Part shown: positions 1 to 33,662 of the stretch, piece after piece
How the letters are laid out: each line of letters starts with the position of its first letter
Numbering within the stretch: position 1 is the stretch's first letter
Assembly: GCA_026419785.1 (NCBI GenBank)
Contig: JAODTK010000765.1
Location: 124,001 to 188,000 of the forward strand
DNA length: 64,000 nucleotides
Reading direction: 5' to 3'
DNA from: Sclerodactyla briareus
Lineage: Eukaryota > Echinodermata > Holothuroidea > Dendrochirotida > Sclerodactylidae
Notes under the pieces: model-generated
Told to the model about the DNA's origin: nothing
Databases searched by the model: none
What the model saw: only the letters and a program-made list of their open reading frames with translations
Made by a program: the position numbers and the translations under genes

Positions 1-355
1 CAGGTTCCTCTAGAAGAAAACTCAAGACCTTAGAACCCCTATCACAGGTCTGGAATCCGCATGGTGATGATCAACCTATCAGTTTTCAAGCATCCCATAT
101 TCTTCCGATACGACTTATTAGTCGCCGATGCAAATGCCAAATGCTGAGGGGGATTTTTTTTTTGGCGGAGGGGGGTGGCTACTTTGCCCCTTGTTTGCAC
201 TATTTGCACCCCCGATCACTGAATCACAAAGCACAGTGAATATTCATCTGTGCCAGTTTGGCAAGCTATCAAAGACCAAGAGCTGTCCTGAGTTCCTTCG
301 TCCAAAGAATGTCCATCCATTTCCCTAAATGTTCCTGAAAGTAGCACAAACTGAC

Positions 356-22256
<21,901 letters not shown>

Positions 22257-22350
22257 CCGAATTCCGCCTCAGACGCCTGTAAACTCAGGATCCACGACCG
22301 GAAGAAAGTTTTCGATTTTTTTCGAGATTATTGCGGAACTTTTCTCCAGA
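22257..22350 (-). promoter_or_regulatory. Mi-2 5' UTR / proximal promoter (approximate)
   Basis: Sequence just upstream of the Mi-2 start codon contains an in-frame TGA 12 bases before the ATG and no competing ATG in the last 90 bases. No TATA box or initiator is convincing. The right boundary is a guess; the transcription start cannot be set from sequence. Confidence 0.4.
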
Positions 22351-22526
22351 AGTAACACGACAAAGAGCCACCCTGCGCAAAAGGTATCCAGGAATTAATA
22401 ATTGCTCATGCGCGTTTTGACGTCCACACTAGAAATATAATCCCCATAATAGTCCCTAGAAGATATCCCATAATAACCCCCAAGAATCTAATAGCCTGAT
22501 AGCCCCTCAGTGTGTGACAAATAGAC

Positions 22527-22844
22527 ATGATTTTCCTCGGATGGGTAATTACCCCTGTTCATGCACCTGATGCAGAAGACCATGGCCCATTTTTTTTTGA
22601 GGAACCAGTTGAATTTCCGATTTCTTTTGTTGTTTATTGTTTTTTAATAGCTGGTTTTATTTTGTTTGGACTACTTGGCGACAATCGAAAAGATACATTG
22701 TTGTTTAGCCTCTATCTCCCTCATTTGCATATTGGACCGGCAGCAGCCTCGCGAAAATGCGGGGCGGTGATGTTATCGCCGCAGTGGATGCTGTGGAAAT
22801 TGGAAAGAAATGTGGGCATTATTAACAGTCATAGTTGTTGTTAG
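22527..22844 (+). other. Open frame with one hydrophobic segment, divergent from Mi-2 (unsupported)
   Basis: 105 codons on the plus strand, 270 bases from the Mi-2 start. Contains FPISFVVYCFLIAGFILFGL, a plausible single membrane segment around residues 31-50. Its position could fit a bidirectional promoter. There is no family match I recognise, no splice continuation, and the length is within chance for this window. Confidence 0.15.
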
Positions 22845-23820
22845 GTGTTCTGAGGTGATTAGGTCTCAATTCAAATTGTAGTGTCATTCGCGCGTGACCT
22901 TGGCGGGTGTTGTTTTGCAATGGGACTGAGGACGACGGTGTCTCGAGCATTGGGCAATCCCGCGGACTAAAATATAACAGGAACAATCAATGTTCCTCAC
23001 ATGATTTAACTGTGTCATAGGCACTCAGCCGCTGTGAAGCCGATAGGCCTACATTGAAATGATAGTCGCAACGGGTCCATTGTGCCTACAGTTTTACTTG
23101 CGGTTTCCCTCACGGTCTAGCTGCATCAGGAACGCGAATGATAATATCAAATGCCTATGCGCCGCCTATATTCTCGTCTAGAGTGAATTTCCGAATGAAC
23201 ATTCTCAAAAAGTTTAGTAGGTTAACCCGAATCCTTTGGGCCTATATGAGATCATGATACAATTCGGGTCTCGGGTCCGTTTTCGTCCTGACTAACTTGC
23301 CAATAATGCAATTGCCAATGCCTCTTTTTTTTTTCCCTAAATTAGCCTGACTTGGGGCTCACAGCTTAAACTTTCTGTTAGCCTATACTTCGGGCTCCCT
23401 ATCGGTATTTTCTGAAAGCAATTCGGTATTAGCCCTCTGGTATGAGACCCTAGCTGAGAAGCGCATAATATGCGCTGCCGCTGCGTGCGCGCCATACGCG
23501 CGTAGCTACAAAAACATTCTGAGAGTATCTGCCTCCCATTGAGTTGGCCATAGCATGCGTACAAAATGCATTGAATCATAGAACCCACAACCACAAAATC
23601 TCTCCGAGAGAATAAAAGACTTAATCCCCAAAAGCCTATATTACTTTGATTTGATATGATCAGCGAAGTTAGTAGGCTCTGGCCCCGCGCTCGCGCTATA
23701 CAATTTGAATCAGCGGATCAGCGCGATCAATTATGGGCCCAATTAGCAGATGTGACGGTGGAATATTAGCCTATAGGCCTATCGAGCGTCATATTCAAAA
23801 GAAACGTCCCTCTAAAGTCC

Positions 23821-24120
23821 CAGTCTGGACATTCTGAAAGCTGTCGACAATGGCTTCGTAGCAGTGTTTCTGCTTTTTAAAACTTGTCGCGGCCTTCGAC
23901 ACTCCTCGGACCCACGCGACACTGCTTCATCGTCTTCACAGTGAAATTCGGTATCCGAAAGCCAAGCCCTGGAATGTTCCAGGGGGTGATACACATCACT
24001 TCTTAACCAGTTATCACAAGAGTGGGCCACAGGGTTCAGGTTATTGGCCCGATGCTATTCACATGCTTCACCACCCCACTCGGTCAAATTTTTCAGCACC
24101 ACCAGCTCGATTATACCGTG
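23821..24120 (+). pseudogene. Non-LTR retrotransposon reverse-transcriptase fragment
   Basis: Translating across frames gives DILKAVDNGFVAVFLL, AFDT..HATLLHRLHSEI, and QGS..GPMLFTCFTTPLGQIFQHHQLDY. This is the order D(I)L-ALD..AAFDTVDH..LL.RL, PQGSVLGPLLFTIYT-PL of CR1/L2-like LINE reverse transcriptases. Frame breaks occur about every 60 bases, and the YADD catalytic motif is lost because homology stops just before it. A dead remnant. Confidence 0.75.
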
Positions 24121-24540
24121 ACGTCACCCACAGTAACTTCACTCTAAACAGGAGAAAAACAACGAACCACCTTCATTGAACCTTAGGAAGTCGAGCAGTG
24201 CAGGCCAGAGTACGGTCTGCCTCTGCTCGGTTTCACCTTCATACCGTACCGAAACTACCGCCTACGCTGCTCCAGTGTGCTTCGCGTGTGCCTGGGACTT
24301 GCAACTTGATTCGTGCAACAATAAAGCGCAAGCCGGTTGAATCAGAGAGTAATTTGCTCGTCTTCGTCGAGATACACTAAAATATACGGCCTAACTTGAG
24401 GATACGCGCTCCAAATTACTAAAGAGAGGCCATGCATAGAGTCTAGGCTTTTCCTACGGGCTACAGAGAGTACTGGTAAACAGTATTACGACTGTATTAT
24501 AGGTTTGCCCATCCTACCATATCATATATTATGGTTGTCA

Positions 24541-25195
24541 GCCTGTATTAGAGGCGCTTCTTTGACCATTGTAAATATTTAACGGCCTGTATATTAAAGG
24601 GTTTGCCATTTCAGTATTGTCAGCCTTATAGAGGCTTATCATTTTACAGTTTTGATGCCCCATGGCCCATTTCAGTACGTGCCGGCCTGTTAAGTAGAGG
24701 CTTGCCATGCATATCATCAATTGTCACCTGTATAGGCGTTTACCCATCATCAATATGTGACAGCTTGTATAAGAGCTTTGCCCTTTCTCATGACTTGGTG
24801 AGCCTGTATTAAGAGGCTGCCCGTTATCCATAAGACAGCCTGTATGGAGTTGGTCATTATCATGTACTTGGGAGCTGTATTAGAGGTTGGTCCATTATAA
24901 TGTACTTGGGAGCCTGTATTAGAGGCTTGCTCGTTATCAATATTAGGACAACCTGGTTAGAGGTCGGTCATTACCATGTACTTCGGAACTGTATTAGAGG
25001 TTGGTCATACTATGTACTTAGGATGCCTGTATTAGAGGGTTGGTTATTATCATGTACTGGCAGTCTGTATTAGAGGCTTGCCTGTTATCAATATATGGGA
25101 CAGCCCTGTATTAGAGGTTGATCCATTATCATGTACTTGGGAGACCTATTAGAGGTTGTCCGTTATCACTATATGACAGCCTGTATTAGAGCTGC
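24541..25195. repeat. Minisatellite, ~38-39 bp unit, about 17 copies
   Basis: Each unit begins GCCTGTATTAGAGG. The second half alternates between type A (CTTGCC-GTTATCAATATATGACA) and type B (TTGGTCATTATCATGTACTTGGGA), especially from 24785 onward, making a dimer of about 77 bp. Copies differ by small indels and are most degenerate at the left edge. Confidence 0.88.
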
Positions 25196-25199
25196 CATA

Positions 25200-28100
25200 C
25201 AGCTCACCAACACTCAGCTGAACAAGGTAAGCAAAAAGTACAGTGACTCCGGTTATTGCACTGGTCACTGTACCGTATAGATGCGGCCTGTTTTAATTGG
25301 GTGCGCCTATGAAGCTCATTGTTTTGTAAGCAGGGTGGACCTGTATTAGAGGTTACACTGGGCTGGGATTTTAACGGCAATGTGACTGTCCGTTCACCTT
25401 GTACATGCGTCGTCATTTGACCACTTGTAGCTCATTCTCAGTGTGCAATATTTACGCAACAAGCTAGATGGCGGAAAAACCATTAATGTTCAGCATAGTT
25501 AGCTAAAGGAATTATTGCTACTTTGGCTGTGACTACATATAAAAAGTATGGTGCCTGACCCACTAGTTCGCCAGAATTTGGAACCAGAGGCTGGTTACTA
25601 TGGCGGAACTGACCATAAAATATTGGCAGATTTTAATCGGATATGAGAATCCAACGACGGCATAGTGTGCAATTGCTATGCCTTTACAATGTGGATTTCC
25701 GTCCTTGGCTTCCTTGTCTAGTGACAACATTGCAGATAACCGTCGAGGTTATCATACCTGGAATTCGATAATTATATCATAATTCAGATAATTCACTCAG
25801 GAAAGTATTAACGGAAAAAAAGGGGGTTTCATGAATGGTAAAATGAACCAAAATATTGAGGTTTATGCGACGGAACGAATAAAATTCTTTATTATGCAAT
25901 GCTGCAAGCGGTGTGGAGTGTGTGGACTCGTTTCGCGATCGTTGCTCTAAATCTGTAACCTGCATGCGACTGAAAAAGCATTGAGAAAAGGCCTTGTTCG
26001 CCATATCAATGTGCCTCATGATTCAATTAACCCCAAATGTTACTGACTAGGATCCAATTCTTAAGTTGGGGCAAATTTCAAATTGCAATTACTACTTGTG
26101 ATTTCACCCACTTATTTGTATGGCCATTAAAGGTCGGAAGTGTGTGAAGGGTGACAATAAGAACCTTTACACACAATGCCAAAATCGCATTGTCGCAAGA
26201 TAAGAGCACGTCATCTTGCGTAACGATATGCGCGCATTAAGTCGTGATCCGTTGGACGAGTCAATTTACAATTTTTACGGCCTATGCTACATGCGATTGC
26301 ATCGCGGTGATGGAATAATAGTACGACCACATTAATATGGTCGTGTGGTTAAATCTTCAGATAACCTCTTAGTGTCATATTGGTTGCGGTCATGTAGTGT
26401 GTCAATGGTTTGGAAATTGGGGCTACAAAAACCTGGCTATATTATAGGCTACTGCGTTTTTCCAATCCCTGACATTTGAATGACCCAAATTACTGCCCAA
26501 TTTCATATTGCAGATTGCCGGGGGGTACTAAAATATGCGGGAATCCAAGTGACCAAAAGTTTCCATGTTACAGGGGCCTTATATTAATCTGTATGAGCTA
26601 GCTCTATATTTGGTATTTACCAGCATACAACGTACAGCCGAGGAGTATGCCTTCGTTCCGCTAATTGTCCTATTCTGAAGTGTACCCATCAATTGGGTAT
26701 TTGGTTGCTCCGACAGCTGAGCTTCCACAAAACAATAGGGTATTCACAGGGTTTTCAAGCGGATACGTACCTTTTGTACCGTACCGCGTTACCCTGTCTT
26801 GCAACATTGGTCATTATCTCGGGGCTGTACTTCCGACAGCAATGGAATATACGGTTACATCGCAGTCAAATTGACAATGTGTAGATTATACGTCTAAGTC
26901 TGATGTTAGACACCTAGAACGTTATCACCCAGTGCATCAAAGATGCTAAAATAGTCTGTTAAAGGTGGCAGACGGAAGTACTGTTCCTACGAGTCGGCAG
27001 TTGCTCGGCGTTATAATGGCCTGGCCCAAATGTATGTGGAGAGTTCATATATTCAGTATTATTTTCGTACAATTACTTATACCGGGCAAGTGATCAAGGA
27101 GGCATATCAGCAAAATTAAGTTATTCCTTTACCGAGGAGGCTGAGACATGGCAGCCAGTGAATGCTTCGAGCATCAAAAGTGAACAATAACCTGAAAATG
27201 AAGACCTCTAAATTCACAAAAAAGCATACGACCATGGAGGACCTTGCTACCTGGTTGGTTTTAACCCATTTACACATGCCAGGTTTTTCGTGGAAGGCTT
27301 TAGCCTATATTATTCAGACGGAGTTTAGTCCGTTCACAAGTTGGTCCCCCAGCTGGAGACCAATACCTGTTGAGGACCCTGGCAGGACCCTTCTATGCAG
27401 ATTCCTTGGAATCCTTTACATGAAGTGTTACGACGGCCTTCAGAATGAATGTCTTTTGTTATATCCCCCAACCCTAGATAGGGAAGTAATAAAATCATTA
27501 GTTGGCCCAAGGCTTGCGCTAGCTTCCAAAAGTCGTGTGCTAGTTGGTTGGTAAAATTCTGATGTGCCGACCTCTAAATTCTACTGCGATCTTTTCGAGT
27601 CCGAAATCTGTAGTGTTCAAGTTGCCGGTGTTCTACACGCCCATGTACAGTAGATATTATGCCAGTTTTCAGTAGCCAAGTACTGCATGTTTTGGGTGCG
27701 TACATATATAGTCAAAACTGATCCGTGGCGCAGTGTCAGGTACGCTTACCGAGAGTGAATTTGCTTTTAGATACGCAATGTTCTGTAACGCAGTGGATTA
27801 ATTAAGCCTGAAAATGTTCCAATGATTATATCACCGGAATTAAAACGAGCGTTTGTTTTTGGGGGAGGAGGATATCTTTTGTTTGGATAGCCGCCGGGCT
27901 TGGGTCTTGTGTGGCGTTGACGTTGATTGCCGACCAATGAGCGCGACATACAAAACTTGGCAAACTGAATTACAAGGTTATAGGCCTAATTACAGATTCA
28001 TATGGATGCCGATCCCACCATATGATATATAGATGATCATTTGCAACAATTAGCGTCAAGGAAGCTTTTCTATGGGTTTCCAACACGACTGAGATAAATT

Positions 28101-29784
28101 TAAGGTTCGGAATAGTGCATCTTAACCATTTTATCAGCCATTTGGCATCTTTTCTATCAAAAGAGCTAATTCCCCATGGCTGACCAGACGTTGTCAGTTG
28201 TCAGTACAATTATTGCCATGGGAATTAAATTTGTGCAATGTCGTTCTTGTACGCAATTTTATCGATTGCGTTGTTAACCCAACGATTCTCCTAAAGTGAG
28301 TCTTCACATACACGGGGACGATCTGTTGAGATAATTACTTCAGTAATTGTGGGAATTCGTTTAACAGTGAAAAGTAAAAAGCATGGACAGGGGCAGTTAC
28401 TCCGTGTTCTGCCTGTACACTTTTTCTCTGTATGACTTGTATGATCGGTTATATCAGAATATGAAACTATATACACCAAGCTTATTTCAAAGGATGTAAA
28501 CTTGCCCTTTTCGGGGGGTGAGTGACTATGGGCGTCGGGTCATAATCGTATTTACCGAAACACTTGAAATTTTGTATAGTACTACCGAAAAAATAACGGG
28601 TAATTTGTGATACCCCATTTTTCCAATTTATGATTGTCAATAAACACATAACTAAGCTCTATCAAAAGGAAGTTGTCTGCTTCGCTAAAAAGTTTTAAAC
28701 TGTCGCTTTGCTCTAGAAAGATTCATTAAACTGACATCAGTGATCCTTGCTGTTAATTCGTGTAGTTTTCATACTTTAAACAAAGATGCAATGGGAAGCT
28801 GCATTCAAGTAGCAGCAGTAGGCAAATATACATCTTGTCAATCTCTATGCTGATGCTCTATTGCTAATTGGGCATATACAAGCAACAGTAATTTGCGTTC
28901 GCTCATTGTTGAAACCAAATATAAATAAGAAAAACGGAACTGACCACAGTAAAGTGTTCTTTGCAAATGCCATACGTGTGTGGACGTTTGATTTCATCTT
29001 CGGATATAGTCTTATCTGTCAAGCCGCTTATTATGAAACATACGACAATATATAACGTATAATCAGGGACGTGCTGTAACTGCATATGGGACTCAGTGTC
29101 CTTTTACCACGGTCACTCCAGAGATTTGAATATCCTGTTAGAGGAAAGTAGTGACGTGTGACGTCACGTATAATCCTAATTAAACGAGTATGCAGTTTGG
29201 GATAGATATTATACCGTACTTCACCACATAAGGAGGGATAACAGGCCATCCCTTCTATAAGTTATTGAGTCACCCGCCATTCAGAGAGCATATTGCTGTC
29301 GTGACTTTATGTTGGCTTTAAATATGAGGTTGTTCGATTGTCTTCTTCTCCTGTATCATCCCTCTCCGTTAGTGTGAAGTAACGGTAGAATCTATACCAA
29401 ACTTCCTCCGTTCGTTTAATTTAGATTATACCACAGTACGCGGATGATCACCAGGTACGTGTAGCATTGGCATATCGTCCTGACCATCCTACTCGACAAC
29501 TGCTGCTATATGTCTCGACTAGAGCACTGCCTTTTCAGACGTGCGTTGATGATTTGTACACTTTCTGAAGCTGAACATTCTAAGACGGAAAAAAAAAAAA
29601 AAAATATGATCTTTGAAACTCGCACTCTTCTCCGCAAGACCAACAATATCAGTCTGGCAAGGTGGTGACCACTTTCTATTCGAGCAAGCTCTTGATAAGA
29701 ATCTGAAGTAATTTTCGACCCTGCTTGAACATGGAATTCTTATGTTGACCATAATTGGCACATTGCATACATATACACTTGCGC
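25200..29784. other. Intergenic stretch without a supported gene
   Basis: AT-rich, low in recognisable repeats. The longest open frame (27162-27554, plus, 130 codons) has no family resemblance, no splice context and a length expected by chance in a window this size. A CRE-like palindrome TGACGTCA lies at about 29159. Confidence 0.5.
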
Positions 29785-30360
29785 AATTTTAGCTCCATAC
29801 GTAAATATCTTGACTTGTGGAAGCTATGCACTGAAGCTTTGATCAATGCTTACTCACTTCACGGCTCGATTATGTCAATGCTATGCTCTCCTCAATGGTA
29901 GGCTATACCACAAACTCAATCCTCAAGATTCAGCGAGTCCAGAATTGCTGACGTATTATAATGTTCCAAAAGAAATCTGACCACATTCGCCATCACGATG
30001 GAACTGCATGGTTACCTATCATCTTGCCTATACAGAGTATGATACTCTTTAAAATTCTGCTCCAAACTTAGAAGGCCTTGCATGCACAACTTAGCTCCGG
30101 TTTACATGGAGAACATGGTATCGAACCAGCGCGGACTCACGATCCTTAAGCGCATGGGTTACTCCTTCTCCCGAACCCGTTTCGCAGTCCGTATCAGGCG
30201 ACAGGTCCTTCGAAGTGGCTGCGGCAAAGGAGGGGAACAATCTTCTATTCTATTGTTTTTTGTTGGTTTTGTTTTTTTGCCATGCTTTCATCTGCCACAC
30301 AGCCTAAACAGCGCGTTTACAACTTTGTGGTTTGAATTTTGCGCTTTATAATACCGTATA
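29785..30360 (+). pseudogene. Non-LTR retrotransposon 3' end (reverse transcriptase C-terminus)
   Basis: Read across frames: ALINAY..SRLDYVNAMLSS, SILKIQRVQN, KKSDHIR..TAWLPI..PIQ, ILFKILL, KALHAQL, FRSPYQ..GDRSFEVAAAKE. The order LDYCNALL, LQRVQNSAARL, HWLPI..RI.YKI, FKALHG, GDRSFAVAAPKLWN is the C-terminal region of CR1/L2-type LINEs. It ends in T/A-rich DNA with GCGCTTTATAATACCG at about 30339. Heavily frameshifted; may be the same family as the fragment at 23821. Confidence 0.75.
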
Positions 30361-31930
30361 TTATCATACCGGTACCAGATTACATAGTTCCATTGCGCGC
30401 GTCCACGGATGCGCAACGTTTGGCGCACTCACGTCACATGGACCTTGTTCCGTCAGACTGTTCAACAAATTATGGGAATCACTCTAAAGCATCTGGATGC
30501 TTCCATCACTCCACTGACGAATTCACGGAGTGCCTGCATGGGTTTCCATCGACGCTTATAGGCCGGGTGTCAAAATGGAGTACGCCTGGAACTATAGAAC
30601 CACAAGAAATAGGATATTACTAATGATCGATATCGGTATATACGCGATTTGGAATCATAGTTCTCGATCTGTCGATCCGACTTGATCGAAAGCTGCCGTG
30701 TGTTTTCAAATCCCGTTCGGCCAGTGTCATTGCTACGATAACCCCTGAACCCCATCACAGGCTGGGCATATACCGCGGACGACTCGGAAGGACCAGAAGA
30801 CTTCCATGCAGAACCACTTTTACGGAAGAATCTAGCAAAGAATTCGGACCGAATACTACTACTAAAATTCAAAAGATGCTTTTGCTTGCTTCTGATGCAA
30901 AAAAAAAAACGCCCGAAATGCACGTATTTTGATGAAACGCGATTATTATTTGCCAAATTTTGTGTCGTTTCCTGCCTGCATTTGTACCGTCTCGGTCTAA
31001 TTTTGGAGGATGTCAGCGTCCTGGCAACCCTATTTCCTGCGTCGCATATACGGCCGCAAAATGCGAAATCAACCTAGAAATACCGTGACGGTCTCGAAAT
31101 GCCAGTCCTATAATTGCTGTATCCCAGGCCCACCCTGCCAGCAGCCCAGAAAGCTGCATGCAAATAAACACGGTCTGGAATGCGTAGGTTCCATATCCAT
31201 GTCTAACTTGTTAGGGACGTCCCCCTAGATAGGGTGTAGTAGTGCCCCCCACCCCCCCCTCCAGAAAATTATCAAAGCTTGTCTGGGGGATAGTTGGAAA
31301 GGTCCTCTTTGGCCAATTTCACCCACCTAGACCTAGACATCCATTATTCCAATTCCAATAGTAATTTATTTGATTATAAAAAGAACCAAATTCGAACATA
31401 CCTAATAAATTGCGTTTAAACAGTATCTAACAAAGTACAAACCTCCTCCCCGTTCAAACAGCTCACTCAGAAATAAAAATATAAAAAGAGAGAATACGCA
31501 CGAATGGATGCATAGTGAAACATTTTTCCAAAAATACCCAAGAACTTCTAAGAAATTTCTACCAAAATAGTGAGTTCTCTCCAATGTTTTGTAGTTCTGG
31601 CATGGAGAGGCCTCACCTAACATAAACATGTCAAGGAATATATGAAGCCTACATATAGATGGAGTTTCGGAATTGTCGACTCGACGCAACATCTTTTTTT
31701 TTAAATGTACGACTAACGATTTTTTTTTGGGGGTTTTTTCCGCGTTTTTACTTCCACCTAACTTTTTTTTCTCAGCTGTCATTCGGCACATTGGCAACTT
31801 GTACGGTGTGACCATATTCCTCCATTCTATTGAATATAGTTACACGGAATGTCCTATAACCTATGTTGATGAACATTTCAATTTATTCTTGCCGAGCCAA
31901 CAGGCACTAATGCAGTCCATGCACCGTGCG
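30361..31930. other. Intergenic stretch without a supported gene
   Basis: Several 120-137 codon open frames exist (30570-30956 and 31402-31815, both minus), but they are low-complexity or biased. They overlap poly-T/A runs and show no motif. Nothing else supported. Confidence 0.45.
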
Positions 31931-32780
31931 TATGCATATGTGTGTGTCTGTGTGGGTGTGTGTGTGTGTGTGATACCCGTTGTCAGCACGATATCTAACA
32001 TACCAAACTGGTATCAGTTCAAATTAGGTATGTGGGTGGCACATATGGGAGGAGACCCCTATTGTTTTGGGTGTGCCCGTTCGAGTTCATTCAAGGGTCA
32101 CAAGAGGGAAAGTTCAAAACGCCATTGTCATCAAAACGATATCTAACGAACGTGAGTACTAATCAAGTTCAAACTGGGTATGTGGGTAGCATGTATGGTG
32201 AGGATTAACCCCACTTTTTTAGTGTCAGGTCAACGGTCATTCGAGGTCACCATAGGAAATCGTCATATATCTCGGCAACGAAACATTTGAGACTTACCTG
32301 TCGTAATGGAAAGTTCCGTTCGTCCGTGTGAAATACATCTGGTGGACCGCTTTGACCTCATTTGAACCTTTTGACTTTTGACCTCATTTGGCCTTTGACC
32401 TGGTGATTTTGCATGTTTTTTTTGTAATGGCCAGATGCGTCTTGTAAGACAAAAGTCAATGACACTACCAACTCGATACTCTTATCACAAGCTCTCTCAA
32501 TGAATGTGGAAAGGTCAGACAGCTAAAACAATGAAATTGGATCAATTTGGCTTTGACATCTGTTCCTCAGCATGATATTAATGAATGCAAGTACTGTTAA
32601 TTCAAATTAAGTGGGTGTGGATTGTACACCTAGGAGATTACCACCCTATTGTTTTTGATATCACAGGTCAAGTTCATTCAGGTCACATAGGCAATCCTTA
32701 TATCTCTGGCGACGTTCATTGTACAGAGTGAGAACAGCATATAGCCAAACAAACAAAAATATCCCCCAGTGAGACCGTAC
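31930..32780. repeat. TG tract followed by degenerate AGGTCA-containing tandem repeat
   Basis: A TG run at 31937-31972 is followed by three diverged units of about 150 bp or more. Shared parts are ATATCTAAC, AAGTTCAAA-T-GGTATGTGGGT, GGAGA-CCC-TATTGTTTT, GGTCA-GTTCATTC-AGGTCAC and ATATCTC-GGC. Related single copies lie near 36370-36510 and 43040-43390. Confidence 0.65.
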
Positions 32781-33607
32781 CAATTCTTGAATTGTCATTT
32801 TATTATAATTCCTGATATGTTAGTATTGGCCTAGACAGTTTTATCAGCCTATATGTACATGTACCTCCTGATCGTAGTGGTGTAGAGCACTTCTATCATA
32901 CGCTCCAGTTATGTCCCATGTAGAAGGGCGAAACAGCTCTGCTGAGGGTGTCTTTATGCCCGGGGCTGCGTGCATGGGTTTAGTTTCTTACTCAATAAAA
33001 ATCAATAGATGGCTCATATATGGCCATGCTGTTTTGAACAAAGGAAGTTGACGAATTGGATAAACAAAACAACATGCGAAATAGTACAATTACTTTGATT
33101 AAATTTGTAAATCTCACTTATTAAAAAATATTGATTGCCTTTTTGTTGATCCATGTCTCTTACTTTCAAAAGTTACAGACACACCATAGGGAACGGTTAT
33201 ATGAGTTCCAGCGTACATGTACCTCCCCACCCCTCAACCAGCATGAAAAAATTGACCGCAAAAGTGCCACTCACAAATATCCCACCCCCCCCCCCCCCAC
33301 TTTTCCGCTTGATAGTTAAGTGGTATTTTTCTGTTGCCTCCTGTGCAGGCCCAACTCTCTCAAAATCCACTAGGAGATTACCCTAGTAGCCCTTGTTGAT
33401 TTGATCGCATCTATGAAAAATCCCCTAGCCTCCTTCCTAATTGGATAGATCACAAATTGACAGTTTTATCACCATAGGGGGTTAGTCCTGGAGGAACTGG
33501 ACATTGGTGTAAACAGGGCTGGATTATAATCTGTCAATAACATTGGTTTTGTCTCAGTCTGAATGAAATTCAGGGAAAGACTTAGTGATCACGCTCACTA
33601 TGGGCGT

Positions 33608-33662
33608 TTGTGTGTGTGTGTAATGTATGTGTGTGTGTGTATGTGTGTTGTGTGTGTGTGTA
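33608..33662. repeat. TG microsatellite
   Basis: Interrupted (TG)n over about 55 bases. Confidence 0.9.

Noticed and set aside
24541-25195. CRISPR-like alternation of repeat and spacer
   Set aside because: The spacers are not unique; they are two recurring half-units of a eukaryotic minisatellite.
27162-27554. 130-codon plus-strand open frame (LATWLVLTHLHMPGFSW...)
   Set aside because: No family resemblance, no splice context, and a length reached by chance elsewhere in this window.
31673-32146. 157-codon plus-strand open frame
   Set aside because: Built from poly-T runs, a TG microsatellite and tandem repeat; no protein-like segment.
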